A stretch of DNA of 64,000 nucleotides. Source: Aurifilum marmelostoma. Its lineage: Eukaryota > Ascomycota > Sordariomycetes > Diaporthales > Cryphonectriaceae. How positions within the stretch are numbered: the first letter of the stretch is position 1; every line of letters starts with the position of its first letter. A program made the position numbers and the translations under genes. Under the pieces are notes generated by a model. The model was given only the letters and a program-made list of their open reading frames with translations, had not been told where the DNA came from and did no database searches. Location of the stretch: NCBI GenBank assembly GCA_027559495.1, contig JAMXSV010000017.1, positions 558,001 through 622,000 on the forward strand, given 5' to 3'. Below, one piece after another: positions 45,782-58,382 of the stretch.

Positions 45782-47975
45782 ATGCTCGTTTCCAGGAAAC
45801 ACGACCCTGAGCAGAACTACTGGTCTATGAGCAAGTTCGAGGCTCTCTGCCACGGCCAGACATCCAACTCACGCATGTCGCACCACTACGACACACCGGT
45901 GTCAACGCAGTCCGACTGGCAGGGGCAGCAGTACTCTTACCTCCCACCCGGAGAAAGTGCTCTATATACCTCGCCCTACAACGATGGGCAGGCACGTAAT
46001 AGCAGTGCCGGCTTACCCGCGCGGCCTCGCAGTGCGGCCTCCCCTGGTAACATGGACATAGACATCAAGTCGGAGGCTGGTACCTCGAGCCCAGCGCTGA
46101 GCCAGAGTCGGAGTGAAGACTCTTTGGGTCTTCGTGCGCACAAGCAACCATCGCCGATCCCCGAACAGGAAGAGGACCAAGGGGAGCCGCAAGCGCAGAG
46201 GACGACAGAGTCCATAGCTGAAGGATCTGTGACCTCGGTTGCCACCTCTGGAGCGTCACAGGGATCAAACCTGTTGCGCCCAGCCTCCTCGACTGGCCAG
46301 AGCTCGGAGTTGACCGCTAGCCAGACGCGAGACGAGCCAGTCTGCAAGCAGGAGGACGACGACGATTTAATCGATGATGATGACATGGAAGAGGTGGATG
46401 CGACACACGAGATGACACCTGCCGAAAGAACAGCAGCAAGAAGAAAAATGAAGCGCTTCAGGTATGGCAAACACGTGCAGAAGGCATCCCAAGAAGGAAC
46501 AAATATGTGCTAACAGTTGCCAGGCTCACCCATCAGCAGACACGATTCCTCATGAGCGAGTTTGCGAAGCAGCCACACCCAGACGCAGCACACAGGGAGC
46601 GTCTGTCGAGGGAAATTCCCGGACTAAGTCCTCGACAAGTCCAGGTCTGGTTCCAGAACAGGTACTGCATATTCTCACAGAGTGACGACTTACGCATACT
46701 GACCAATACTGTGTACAGGCGAGCGAAGATCAAGCGTTTAACAGTGGACGACCGAGAGCGCATGATCAAGATGAGAGCTGTGCCGGACGATTTTGATAAC
46801 GTCCAAGCGCTACACTCTCCTTATGGAGCCGTTCATGGCCTCACTACGCCCATGGGATCGCCCGTTGGCTATGGACCCGGTTCGTACGGCGACCAACTCT
46901 TGAGAACACCGCTCGTGGTGGATGTCAGGCGGGCGGAGGGCGGAGACAGCGTACCATCTACGGGGCTCAGTCCGGCCTTTGGTGGCATTGCATTCCCCGC
47001 ATCGGCTCCCATGAGCAACCCAGATCTCATGTCACCAATGTCCCATGAATCTGGTGATCGCTACGACTACCCTGGTCATCTAACGCCCTTGAGTGCCGGT
47101 CCGAGAACATCGAACCCTTTCTCGCGGCAGTCCAGTCTTGACACAGGCTTGGCCGTTTCCAGCCATCACTCCCAGCAACCCGTCCGACCTCTACAGCCTC
47201 TTCAACTTCGGGAGACTCTGAGCAGGTCCAGATCTGACACTCTCCAGTCTCCACTACGGTCTAGCATGTCATGGAAAGGAGATTCTATTGACTACACTGC
47301 TTACCACGCCGGTAGCGGAAGTCCGCAGCCACTAAGCGGACGGCAGGCGTCTGTGTACCAGCCTTCAGAGCCGACCTCGATGGGAGCTTACGAGCCCAGC
47401 AACTATGCCAGTAAGTTTCTGTTTGTGCAAATCTTGTTGCAAGGTCGAACAACCACTAATATGGAAGCTCAGGCTCAGCTGTGTCGTCGCCCACGCATAT
47501 AGGCTATCCTAACTTCTCGTCCAACTCCTTCCTGAACTCGCAACAGAATCGGTCTCGCCTCCGCGCGGCTTCAGCTACATTACCCCTTGGGCTTGACCTG
47601 AGCTCCCAGCGCCCTTTCTCTGGACCCCAGCCTCTCCGCTCGGCAACCTCGCCCACCCACCGACATGTTTCTGCAACTTCTGCGCCATACACAACCAGCT
47701 TCCCCACTGCTCCCCTGACCGCTCCAAGTGACTTCAACCTGCCAAGAACCCCTGGCTTCCCGGCAAGGCAGCCAGACTACTCCTTGCCGCAGATGAGTGC
47801 ACCTATCGCACCATCCAACGACTTCTCCCAGGCCTTCCATGCAAGCATGACTTCGAGTGCCAGAACGCCAATGAGAGACTCGTTCATGTCGGCTAAGGGC
47901 AAGGATGAATATGGAACTTCCAGAGGAGAGTTCAAGAAGAAGGCAGGCATTGCCGTCACTGTCACGCAGCCATAA
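45782..47975 (+). CDS. Homeobox transcription factor
   Basis: This is a fungal homeodomain regulator; such factors often control conidiation, fruiting-body or infection development. Exons 45782-46461, 46524-46661, 46719-47410 and 47473-47975 join in phase to give 670 aa. The homeodomain lies at about residues 219-280, with the basic KMKRFRLT arm, REIPGLSPRQVQVWFQNR and RAKIKRL; the recognition-helix WFQNRR is intact. Two introns cut the homeodomain, one after the arm and one between the two arginines of WFQNRR. An acidic block (EDDDDLIDDDDMEEVD) precedes it. The long C-terminus is Ser/Pro/Gln-rich and probably disordered. I use the first ATG after an 866-nt ATG-free stretch; a second candidate is at 45829. 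I cannot say which named fungal homeobox gene it is. Confidence 0.9.
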
Positions 47976-48527
47976 TCGAAGCATGCTATGGGGGGAAGCC
48001 TGTCCTGACTCCATCTATAGGGATGTGAACCGCCGCATATTAAAGATGCTCCCACCCGCTATATGGTCACCCGTCGTAATGAAGATGTCTGATCTGTTGT
48101 TGTGGTTCATGGCTACCGGCATATGGAAACATGACGAACGGACAATATAATTGGACCGAGCTATGGAGGCTGAGGTGGAGGCTCGGGGTTCAGGAGGGCA
48201 GCCTCCGGTACACAGCGCAGCTTGGAGGTGTGGAGCGCGAAGATGAGAAGGCAACAGGAAAGCGAACGACACATACGAGCCAGACCATATACCGAGAAAC
48301 ATTTTCGCTCCATCCTTTCTCCTAGTTTTGGCCCATTCTGGGCATCATCCGCTGCCAACGGCTAAATTGCCATGGCGTCCGTCTCCCTCTGCCAGGCCAG
48401 AGCGCGTTGTCGGGTGCAAGGAAATTGGGGGCTGGCTGGGCTGGCAAGCCCTGGGTCAAGAGCAATAGGCGCGCGACCACCTCGCAGGCTGGTCTGCTCG
48501 AACAGAGGCTCGGCGTCTACTTTTGTT

Positions 48528-48537
48528 CCCCCCCCCC
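48528..48537 (+). repeat. Poly-C run (10 nt)
   Basis: Ten C bases are followed by CT-rich sequence in the region downstream of the homeobox gene. Confidence 0.9.
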
Positions 48538-48649
48538 TCTCTTTGCTGCTAGAGGACATTGCTCCTCTGCTGTTCTCATGTAACAAGGTCTTGATTTCTT
48601 CTCCCACATTGGACAAACCGTGTCCCATATGGTTTATTACCTCTTCCTT

Positions 48650-48676
48650 CCGGCCGGCCGGCCGGCCGGCCGGCCT
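48650..48676 (+). repeat. CCGG tandem repeat
   Basis: About six to seven tandem CCGG units are present. The unit is its own reverse complement, so the tract can fold into a hairpin and is dense in CpG. Confidence 0.9.
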
Positions 48677-49256
48677 GCCCTTCTCACCTCTCATTCTGCT
48701 TACTGTTGATTTTCTTTTGTATCTCTGGTTTCCTTTGTCATCGTCGACTCTGGAGGGCTCGATACTCTATACTTATAGTCTGGAATTGGTATCTACGGTT
48801 CTAGCGGGGGCGCAGTCTAGGAACTGGGAGATGGGAGATCATGGGTAAATGTGACTGTGTGCATTTTGTTTTCGGGAACTTACTAGTGAGCCTATTTTGC
48901 GGGGGAGATACTTTTAACAAAAGAAGAAAAAAAAACTATTGAAAAGAGAAAGCGTGTTGTCGCTCTGCCTTCAGGCTTTGCACAAGTGTCACAGTCTATT
49001 AAGTGATATAGGACAAGGAGATAATAGTATCACACTTCCATCACGGCTATACAAAATAGCCTTTCCTTGATCTCATCTTCCTATCACCTTTATGAAAGAA
49101 GATACCTGTCTAATTGCCCCATCTGTGAGTCTGTTCAAAGTCGATCTTGAGCATCTTCACTTTCTGCAGTCATTTATCGAAATATTTAATTGCATAATCC
49201 TCAATTGACAATAGCTCCAAGAGTCCGGTGGTGCTCCATCGCATGACTCCTCGAAT

Positions 49257-49267
49257 CCCCCCCCCCC
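49257..49267 (+). repeat. Poly-C run (11 nt)
   Basis: Eleven C bases occur in non-coding sequence. Confidence 0.9.
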
Positions 49268-49964
49268 AGCCGACATGCTCTCGAGATCAGAGAACTATTT
49301 ACCGCTATGGGATGGTAGTCAATAATACCAAAAAGGAACATAAAAGGTGGCGAATACCTTTCATTCTCCAGTCCGCCCCCCTCCAATATTCCTCCATACC
49401 CCCCCAGCCCTTGCCCCTCCCTTTTACCGCCACAATCCGGCTGTCCAACCGGGTCTTTTCAAAACCAGCGTCGCAAAGCAGCGTTGCAAATGGGAGGAAA
49501 GACAGAAAAAGAATGACATTAGACTTGCATGCATGGGAAGTTTTTCCCACTAGCAAAGGATGGGGGATACCCACCCATACCTTTCACCCCCCCCTGGTCA
49601 GCACCCGAAGAAAAGGGTACCAGGAAGCTGCCATCCCTTTCCGACCACCCCCCTGCCTGGCAGGAAAGTCTATTGCGGATAGAGTTGACACGTTCCTGGA
49701 GCCGCCGCCGCCGCCGCCCCGTTCAGAGAAAGTTCGGTGCCGAGCCTCAAAGGGGTAGAGGGAAAAGAAAAGAAAAAATGCATCTACTTGGACGATTTGT
49801 CTTTTGGAGGGGGCGCGGGGTTTACTTTTGGGGGGCGGGTGGCCTCCCATCCAGTGCGGATCGGGTTGATGAGGGTCGTTGTCTCTTTGATGATGAATTG
49901 GTTCGGACAGGCGGCTTCTTGAGCATCTGGTTTTGGTCATGGTGGTGCTGGCTGTCTGTGTGCC

Positions 49965-49996
<32 letters not shown>

Positions 49997-49999
49997 GTG
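49965..49999 (+). repeat. GT dinucleotide repeat
   Basis: A GT microsatellite of about 13 units with one GC interruption occurs in non-coding sequence. Confidence 0.9.
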
Positions 50000-50428
50000 G
50001 GCAAACCTCTTGGTGAATTCGGTCACCGAGAACTTACCTCTGGGGTTAAGGTTTGTAGAGCCTCTCTGATCGGCAGGACTGGTGTGTGTGGTGCCGCAAC
50101 GGTCCTAGCCACATGCTTCTTCTGCGAAAGCGCACGCGCACACCTCGTCAGACTTGCAACGGGAAAGGATCAGAGCAGGAGAAGGATGGGATAGAGCTTG
50201 GATGGGCCGCAAGAAGGCATGCTAGGGCCGGCATTACGGGTGAAAGGGTGGACCAAACCTGGCTGGCTGGCAGGTAGACCAAGTATGTGTGCTCCTTCTC
50301 TACATCACCGGGCATGTCTTTCGTGGGGAATCGTAGACGCTAATAGTACGGCTGGTTAGGTCCAGGAGCAGACTACATGGTTGTGCGGACCGGCTGACAA
50401 GCTGATGACGATGGGTTCAAGATCTCAC

Positions 50429-50452
50429 TTTTTTTTTTTTTTGGGGGGGGGG
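50429..50452 (+). repeat. Abutting T14 and G10 runs
   Basis: Fourteen T bases are followed directly by ten G bases, in non-coding sequence. Confidence 0.9.
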
Positions 50453-50862
50453 AGGCGTTGCCTTATTCTGATGGGATACTTACTTGGTAACTAGTAATCA
50501 TAGTAAGTAAGGATGTAAGTACCTGTGTCGTCAGTCCCCTCAAGGTACCAACTACTTACACGGCATGACAGGAGCGCAGTGGGCCTGTACAAGACAAAGA
50601 AGGGCTATACGGAGTAGGGTAAACACTCAACAAAATTCTGGCGGGTTGTATGGACTTGTCATAACCGTCGATCACTCACAGGTAAGGGATGAGACCCTAC
50701 CAGCCTCTCATATACCACGGTAGGCCCGAGGGCGGATGAAGTCCAGTTGCTAGGAAGGCAAAGAATCGTGAGGATCCGAAAACGTCTACCCTACTTTTGC
50801 TCCTAGGTATGTCTCAACGAGCCCGGTGGCCTCATCGGTGTAACTTCGGTGGAGCGCAGAAT

Positions 50863-50881
50863 GGGGGGGGGGGGGGGGGGG
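50863..50881 (+). repeat. Poly-G run (about 19 nt)
   Basis: This is the longest G/C homopolymer in the window. The true length is uncertain because such runs sequence poorly. Confidence 0.9.
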
Positions 50882-53352
50882 AAACTACGCATCTTTCGAC
50901 TACAGCCCATGCATAGTATACAGTACCGCCTAGGTTGTATGTATGTCGTAGTAGGCTGGCTCGGCCCCCATGTCTACCGTACATGACAGGCTCATGTGGT
51001 GTATAGACAGGCTGAATCAGGCATGTATCAATATAATATAGCGATGGCACAGCCAATAGCGGCTGGTCTAGTAGCTCGACCCCGTCTTCTTCTGAGCAGC
51101 ATGTTCCCTGCACCAAGAGCACCACTGTGTCCCTCACCTGGTGACATATCACACCAGCAGGAGCGTGAAGGCCTTTGGGGTGGTGGTGGCGGTGTTCAGT
51201 GACGGACAGATCGGCGCCGGGTTATATTCAAGGTGTGGACACAAGAGAGGGTTCGTCATATCGCGTTCCAATAAACACGTACAGAAACGATGTCAGCAAC
51301 CACACCAAAAGACTGGGCCCTGGCGTTCATTGACGGGGGGAACTGTCGTGACCTTCTACATGATCTTGCCCGTCTATTTACTTCCAATGGTTCTCAAGCA
51401 GGTGCCTGAAGTGCTTCGGAGGAGCAATGAGGCCGAGGCAAGCGCAAGCGCCGTATGTGATGGACATGCCAGGCCGTACAGCAGAAGGTCAGTCGGATGG
51501 CTTGAGAGCACTGGGTCCTGGATACATACCTTATGCACTGCGTCGCGCCTCTCAGGACATTGTGGAGGGTATGACGAAAAAAAAAGCATTCAGGATGTAC
51601 TCTGACGCAGAGGGAGGGCTTCGTTCCCGTGGATCCATCCAACAAAGACAGAGCGCTTAAACGAGGCAGGCAGGTGTCTACTAATTACTTTGATGGTCAC
51701 GCCAAAACTGTCTGAAAGGCTTGGTTCTGCGCGTGGTGTCAAGGGGCAGCTCTATGCGCGCGCCCAGTGCGAGTCTCGACAGCGGTTGTGATGTCCGGGG
51801 TAGATAGCCACGATGAGGGTTGCAACGCGGGATGTAGCGTAGCCAAAAGGAAAGGGAAACAGGTAGCCTGTACTTATCGACCCAGAGTCCATGTCCCCTG
51901 GCTCCATCATTTCCCAAGGCTAGCCAGGCGATAGTAGTACAAAGATTGGTACGGTCTGCCATTTGGTAATGTGGCAGAGGATGGAGGCGGCCGCAGTAAG
52001 AACAGTGGAAACCACCAGGATGTAGCCCTTAGCTTCCAATCCTTTCTCATCTCCCACCGAGAGGCAGAGTCTCGGGCTGCCCAGAAAAGATGCACTCGAC
52101 CACACAAGCCCACATTTCGGATCACCTGAGAGACAGAGCCATGCATGAATGATTGCTACGCCCAGCGCCCGCCGGAGCTGAGAAGCCAGGACCCGAATAT
52201 GGCGTCTTGGCGCGGAAGAGCAGGTTGCGAGTTCTTTGATGATCCGCGCTGCGGTTCTGGGGTATGGGACAAGGCGCATGGTGAGCTGTGGTGGAGGAGC
52301 GTCTTGGTAATTACATGACCCACCCAGCCGGAGACGTGCGGTGGGCGATCCGAGAGGCAGAGAAGGAGCGCGAGACCCTCCCATGTATGACAGGATCGTC
52401 GAGGTGACAGAGTGTGGATCTGAACAAGCAGCAGAGTCTTTTTTACTAAACACGTGGATAGGCCAGGCGGCAGTTCTGCGGCGATGTTGATTTAGCCGAG
52501 AGGTTGAGCCAGGCGCCAAGCATGGAAGATGACTATGTCGCTGCAGACATTGGGATGTTACAACTCATCCATTATGCAGGTTGACTCAGAAGACCGGGCG
52601 GGCCATGATGTCTGGAGGCCAGGATTTACTTGGGTAGACTCGATTCGCAGACCTTGTTCAAGAGGACGAGTTACGCTCAGTTCCATCACATCACTCAAGC
52701 CCAATGCTGGACCGGATCGTGTGCTTCAGAGCATAGGGGGAGCCTGTGGACCCCTCGTTGACTGTACAGGCGTCCAGCAGCGCTGGATGATTCTTGATTA
52801 ATCCATTGAGTAGTTACTACCGCAGACAAAAGGCTGAGCGTCATATTAACCCTAGAGATAAGGACGTGGAGCAGGTATTCAGTACATATCTCTTGGCTGT
52901 GGTTGAGCGGAGTGGTAAAAGACTGACAGTGGGTTGTTTATCACTTGAACTCATTAGCTTAAGTCTGCGTATCTTGGCCATTCAATTAAGCGATCACTGC
53001 TGTATACATGCGCATTGTAGTATTGTTAAAAGTTGTGTACAGTTTTGAGAATTCAAACCCCGCTGAGGTTATCAACATGTATTTTTTCTAGATGTGTGAA
53101 TGAGGTTGAGGGTAACTATCATGAACCTAGCTGTCAGCTCACCCATCTTCATCAACAAGAGCTAATTATATAGTAGGCTGCCTAAGCATTGGAGTAGTTA
53201 GTATTGTACATATGATGGAAGCAATAGTCACTGACCTGGGATTGAAGTGGCTTATATGACATGAAAAGCCGGGCTGTATGTTGAGATCATCATCCCAATG
53301 ACCAATAAACACTCCGTAGAAAAGGAACTTACAGACCTTGGTAGCTCACAAC

Positions 53353-54368
53353 CTACTTGCTCAAAAAGGCTCTCAGATGCTCCATGTACTTCTCCCGCTG
53401 ATCAACATGAGAAAAATGGGCAGCATCGTCCAACGTAACCCACTCCACCACCTTCTCAATACGGTCAAAGAATGGCTGCATCGCCACGTCCTGTGCTTCG
53501 TCTTCCGAGCCGTTGATGAGAAGCGTGGGGGCCTTGATCCTGCCCAGCACCGGGACGCAAGTCCAGTCACGAAGCGACCCGGAGACGTAAAGCTCGCTTG
53601 GGCCGTACCTGAGCTTCTATTCAGCTTGTCGTCCTATGGCTCGCTGAACCAAGGTCTGTGGGAGAACAAGAGAGAGGAACAAAGAAAAAAAACAGAACTT
53701 ACATAGTACCATAAGTAGTAGAGTCCCTTGCAAACCAGTCCAGCGCAACCTGGACCTCTGGCGGCGGCCACGGCCTGGCAAGGCTCAGATGCCTCTTATA
53801 AAACACCTCCACCGCAGCCTCGTACTCGGGGGTCCCAAAGTCCCCCCGTCTCCTCCGCGCGGTCGAGAACCCTCCTGACATCCTCCGGCAGCCGCGCCCG
53901 CAGCGTCGTGAGCCCCTCCCGCCACGCGTCCATGCTCGCCAGGCTGTTGGAGATGACGAGGCGCTGGAGCCTGGCCGGTGGTGACGAGGCCGCCGCCCAT
54001 TCTGCAGCTAGCATACCGCCCCACGAGTGTCCGTAGACATTGATCGGCCGGTCTCCGAGGCCCAGGTGGGCGATGAGGTTGTCGAGCTCCCTGCGGAACA
54101 GGTCTACCGTCCAGAACCCCTCGTCGCCGGACTTGTCGGGTAGGTGCGTCGACTGCCCGTTTCCGATCTGGTCGTAGAAGATGAGCGGCATTGAAGAGGA
54201 CAGGTCGGTCAGGGGGAGCAGGTACTCATGGCATGCGCCTGGGCCTCCGTGGAGTATGATCAGCGGGGTTGCTGCTGCTGATGTCAGGTCGCCAATGACT
54301 TTATACCAAGTCTGGCAGGGCTTGGAGAGGCCTTGTACGTGGAAAGGAGCATATCCGGTCGTCGTCAT
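53353..54368 (-). CDS. Proline iminopeptidase-like alpha/beta hydrolase with apparent frameshift
   Basis: This resembles prolyl aminopeptidases (proline iminopeptidase family), which release N-terminal proline or other residues from peptides. The start is the ATG at 54368. Motifs include the oxyanion-hole HGGPG, FYDQIGNGQS, the nucleophile elbow GHSWGG, a candidate Asp in NGSEDEAQD and the His in DDAAHFSHVDQR. An intron at 53609-53702 joins TTYGT to MYGPSELYVSG in phase. Within exon 1 the frame breaks at a C6 run (53842-53847; G6 on the coding strand). Reading five bases instead of six continues smoothly as GDFGTPEYEAAVEVFYKRH and gives about 312 aa, the normal length. As written, the protein stops early at 53796. 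Either a sequencing error or a true disabling insertion could explain this. All catalytic residues are otherwise present. Confidence 0.8.
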
Positions 54369-54881
54369 GGTTGCTGGTGAGTCGAGTCGGACTCTTCACT
54401 CGAAAGCAAAGGTGGGAGCCGAACTGGTTGTTGCACCGCGCGGGGTTATGAGATATGTGACAATAGTTGCTGACACGATTATAAACAGGGATGGCAGTTT
54501 CCGGTTTGATATCAGTAATTAGTGTTTGGCACTGTATCTTTTTTTTTCCAGTGCCGCTTGCTATCTTTGAGCAACTGCGTCTAGCTGAATTGTTAATGAG
54601 AGACCCACAACATTGCCATTCATGTAGGTCGTCATGATAGACTAGAATTATATACATGTGGAGATGGAGACATGAAACAACCAAGCCTTGATCGCCTTAT
54701 ACTTTCTCTCGCTACACACGAGCCCAGGTCTCCTCGATCTAGCCCAAACTTTTCTATCCTAAAAGTTTCACAACGAGGTGCTGTCCCCAAGTGATTTCTA
54801 CCTCAGAGTGCCACTCAGAAGCCAGCCCGAATAGTTCTTATTTCCAACCTCAAAAAATAACACAAATGTGTCCTCCGATAT
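54369..54881. other. Tandem intergenic region
   Basis: This spacer lies between the proline iminopeptidase start and the anion transporter stop, both on the minus strand. It should hold the peptidase promoter and the transporter 3' UTR. A T10 run lies at about 54539-54548. Confidence 0.5.
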
Positions 54882-57185
54882 CTAGTCCTGTGTCTTACCC
54901 ATATGCCGCCGACTCATGCCTGACCTCTTGACCTCCGACGACGCCCCGTCGTCTTCGTCCCTGACAACCGCGCTGTTGCGCCTCCTCGGACCAGAGGGCG
55001 ACAGCCTCACGCTCTTGTTCTGACCCAACTCGGCCAGCTCGTGCGCCTCTTGCCGCTGGCTGCCACCACTGAGAAGTACACCCCCGCTGCCGCCTCCAGA
55101 AGAAGAGGCAGCCTGTCCTTCTACAAAGCCTTCAGACCCTCCGGACAGCGAACGGCCGCCCTCGGCGTCGTCCACCACCACATGCTCTCCCTCCTGCTCG
55201 CCACCGTAGCTCCCGCCGACACTCTCCATCGTGAACGGGCTCGCGGTCGGGGCGTCCAGGATACCCAGCTCAAGCGGTGTAAACAGCCGCGGCAGAAGAA
55301 GTGCGCGCAGCGGGATGAGGGCGAGAATAAAGCACGGGAAACCGACGGCGGCCACGGTCTGCGTGATGGCGAAGGTGGCGCCGAAGCCGATCAGCTCGAT
55401 GGCGACAAATGCCCAGATGGCGGCGCGGCGCTCGATTCTTTGGAGAGGGTTCGACCTGTCTGTCAGGGCCTTGTCGCGCACGAGAAACAAGATCTTAGCC
55501 GTGATGCCGTTGCCTTCAAGGGCCTGGTAGCCCATGATGAAGAAGAGTCCGGCCAGGACTCCCTGCGGGATGAGGTGCAGGACAACGAGAAGGGGGCCCG
55601 TCATGGTGCCGAGGGTGAGCAGGCCCTGGGCGAGGTTGGACACGCGCTGCTCGACGACGTGGGTCCGCTTCAGCTCCCAATGGCCTTTGTTGTCACCGCC
55701 CTCGTCCGTGTCGTGGACCACCTTGGTCACACAGAGGGACTCGGTGTGGAAAGGCGCCTGCGGGATGAGGCCATTGGGGAAGGGAAGGCCGAGGATGCCA
55801 GCTACGCCCGTGGTCAGGCCCAGCAGGAAAAGGTCCCAGTGGAACCCGGCTGGCTTTTTGAGTGGGAACTCGGTGCCCTGGGCGATGAGAGAGGAGACTG
55901 TTTGTATGATATAAGATAATCAGTGATCGTTGTTCATGTGAGCTGAAAGCAGCGAGAGGGAGGAAATTTCTCCTACCGTTGTGATCAAACCAGAACAGGA
56001 TGGTCAGAAGAAGGGCGAAAGGTATGGCCAGGAATACGTCCGAGACTCTGACGTCCCAAAAATTGACAAGCCAGCCCCTCTCCGCGGTCGGGAAGAAAGC
56101 CGTGCTGGTCGGCAGGAACTCGAGGCTGACATTCTTCATCCTCCCGATATGCACAAAGCCCGAGAAGAAGACGACAGTCAGCGGCGTGCCGTAATCTTTG
56201 ATGAACACCCTGACGTAGTGGTTGAAAAGAGTGCTGTTGCCCAGCTCGTTGCAGAAATAGGCAATGGCGAACACCAGGATGGCCGCCATGGTACTCAGGT
56301 AGAAGGGCTCCGTGTCCCCCTGGAGCACCAGGATCTGGACGCCCTTCTGAAGGTAGATGCAGGCCACGTAGAACCCAAAGATGTCGCAGGGGAAACGAGT
56401 GACATAGCGCAGCCAGTTGCACGAGTTGGTGATGGCCAGGATCCAGTGCATGACCAGAGCCCACAGCCCGATCCAGGTCATGAAGCCGAGGTAGTTTACG
56501 CCGGTCGGCGACATGATGTCGTAGACGGTGTAGTTGAAGACGGTAATGGGGCCAGTCACGCCGACTATAACGAGCGGCTGGCAGGCGAGGAACGAAAAGA
56601 CGACGGAGCCCAGAACGGATGCGAGAAGCACCTCATTGACACCATAGTTTGAGTGTGTGCGGGTAAACATATCCAGAGAAAAGGCCAGTGCCGGGAGGAT
56701 ACTGGGAATTCGGTGGTCAGCATGAAGAATGTATGTACGTGTCGTGACGTTGAAGGGTCACATTGATATACAATGTTGTCCCTCCTTGTCTTTCAAAGGA
56801 ATCCGCACAGGAAATCATACTTTGCAAAATACATGTACACCGTGGCCGGCACCACACGATAGTCCCAAGCATCCTTCCAGTCACTCGGATAGAAAGGAGC
56901 ACGACGGCGGATGTCATTGACCATGCCCTGGAAGAGACGAATCTTCCACCACTTTGGAGCCCGCGCTGACGAAGACGAGGCCCCCGAAGCAGCAGCCGTC
57001 TGATGCTGATGAGAAGACTGCGCAGCTGAGGTCCGAGAGAACAGCAGCCGCTTCTTCAGCCCGTTGGCCATGGTGATCAGGTTGGGGCGGGACCGCGCAG
57101 AGGCGGGTTCCGAGTGTAGACTGTTGGGGAGGGGCAGAGAGTCTGCCTGGGCGGCAGCAGCATCGGAAGAGACGCTGGGAGCCAT
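54882..57185 (-). CDS. bor1: Bor1/SLC4-type anion (borate/bicarbonate) transporter
   Basis: This is a polytopic membrane transporter of the HCO3-/SLC4 family, related to yeast Bor1, which exports borate. Exons 57185-56821, 56701-55977 and 55897-54882 join in phase to give 701 aa. The first 75 residues are Ala/Ser-rich and cytosolic. Then come KWWKIRLFQGMVNDIRRRAP, YFANILPALAFSLDMF, GVNEVLLASVLGSVVFSFLA, QPLVIVGVTGPITVFNYTVY and further membrane spans. Later blocks include FDHNVSSLIAQGTEF, GLPFPNGLIPQAPFHTESL and QGVLAGLFFIMGYQALEGNG. The C-terminal tail is hydrophilic, Gly/Ser-rich, and probably regulatory. I chose the ATG at 57185; the frame remains open to an upstream ATG at 57293, which would add 36 residues. 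Substrate preference is inferred from family only. Confidence 0.92.
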
Positions 57186-58382
57186 GTTGAACGGCGGCAG
57201 ATGACCTCGAGATGATGCCAAGTGATTAAAAAATGAATAACCAGTCCAATGACCCCTCAATTGCTTCTTCATCAAAGATGACGTTCGCGTCATCGCCCGC
57301 GTCAGTGTCGACGCATCCGTGAAGATTTGGACAAGGTAATTAAAAGAGGCAGAAGGTTAGCACAGGGGGCAGAAGACGAGACAATGACAAGACCTCGGTT
57401 CACACGATGATGATGGTGGTGATCCTCAAGAGAAAGGCTCCTGAGAATGCTGTGTGCGGAGGAAGAAGCAGAAGAATGTAACCACGGAGCAGAAATGACG
57501 TTTACAAGGAGCAAAGTTCAGAGCGGCAACAGCCGTGGTATGCTTTGTGTAATTTCTAAGAGGACCCAACGAACTTGGCCTCTTTCAGCATGCTTGTCAG
57601 TACTAATTGGCTATCTGCCAAGCAATGGATCTTGTCTTGTGTGCGGTAAAGAGACCTTCCAGATAATAGTGATTAAAAGAGATCAGAAAAGAGAGAGGGA
57701 GGAGGGAGTGCGTTGGAGAGAGAAGGCCCCATGTCGCCTCGAGACCAGGGCTCCTTGACCGCATTTTGATCCCACTGCCGACATCGTTAGCCGCCCCCCG
57801 GCCACAGTTAGTGCTAATAGTATGCTACTAAAACATCGCCCAAGCACTATACGGTACAGTGCTGGCTAACCCCGGAACCCACTAAAAAAAGGTAAAAGAA
57901 AGGAGCTGTGCCCTATACCTCTCTACACGCTATTCTGTCCAGTAAGAGTCACGACAAGGTTGCTATGAGTCTGTAGGTATGGTGGAAGCGAGGATGGAGT
58001 TTTGTACAACGAAGAAGGCCGACTATACGTCTCGACCTCCTCGCTCATCTAGTTTAGAATCCTCCCCTTCTTGGACCATGAGCTAGCTGCTCTGCTCTCG
58101 TCACTGTCGAGCGCATTATTTTCCCCCTTTTCTCTGTTCTAGTAAATCTTCATTTCATGCAATCCTCCATTCCTTATCGCCATGACCACTACTCCCACCC
58201 AAAGCGCCCCGTTATATTTTTGTGAAATTTTTTTTATACAGAACTTTCCTCCTTCCTATCGACCTTGTGTGATCCTCCACACAGTGCCAGAAGTGCACAT
58301 GCTGAGTTCGCGGTGGCTGAGTAGAGTGTTGTTTGAATGTCGAATACCACCTTCTCCGGTATTGTCCCTCGCCCGTCGCCCT
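57186..58382. other. Intergenic region upstream of the anion transporter
   Basis: This spacer should hold the transporter promoter and the 3' UTR of the m-AAA protease gene. AT-rich runs occur near 58215-58240. No gene is supported; frames here are short and unremarkable. Confidence 0.5.

Larger units (their letters stand above)
47976..53352. other. Gene-poor region downstream of the homeobox gene
   Basis: No gene is supported in about 5.4 kb. It holds the homeobox 3' UTR, many homopolymers and simple repeats, and short frames without recognisable features. A 199-aa minus-strand frame at 51920-52519 begins at TTG and has only a weak hydrophobic segment. AGTA/TACT words cluster near 50478-50530. 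Confidence 0.55.

Noticed and set aside
51920..52519. 199-aa minus-strand frame with one hydrophobic segment
   Set aside because: It starts at TTG, has no family pattern, and the hydrophobic segment alone is weak evidence.
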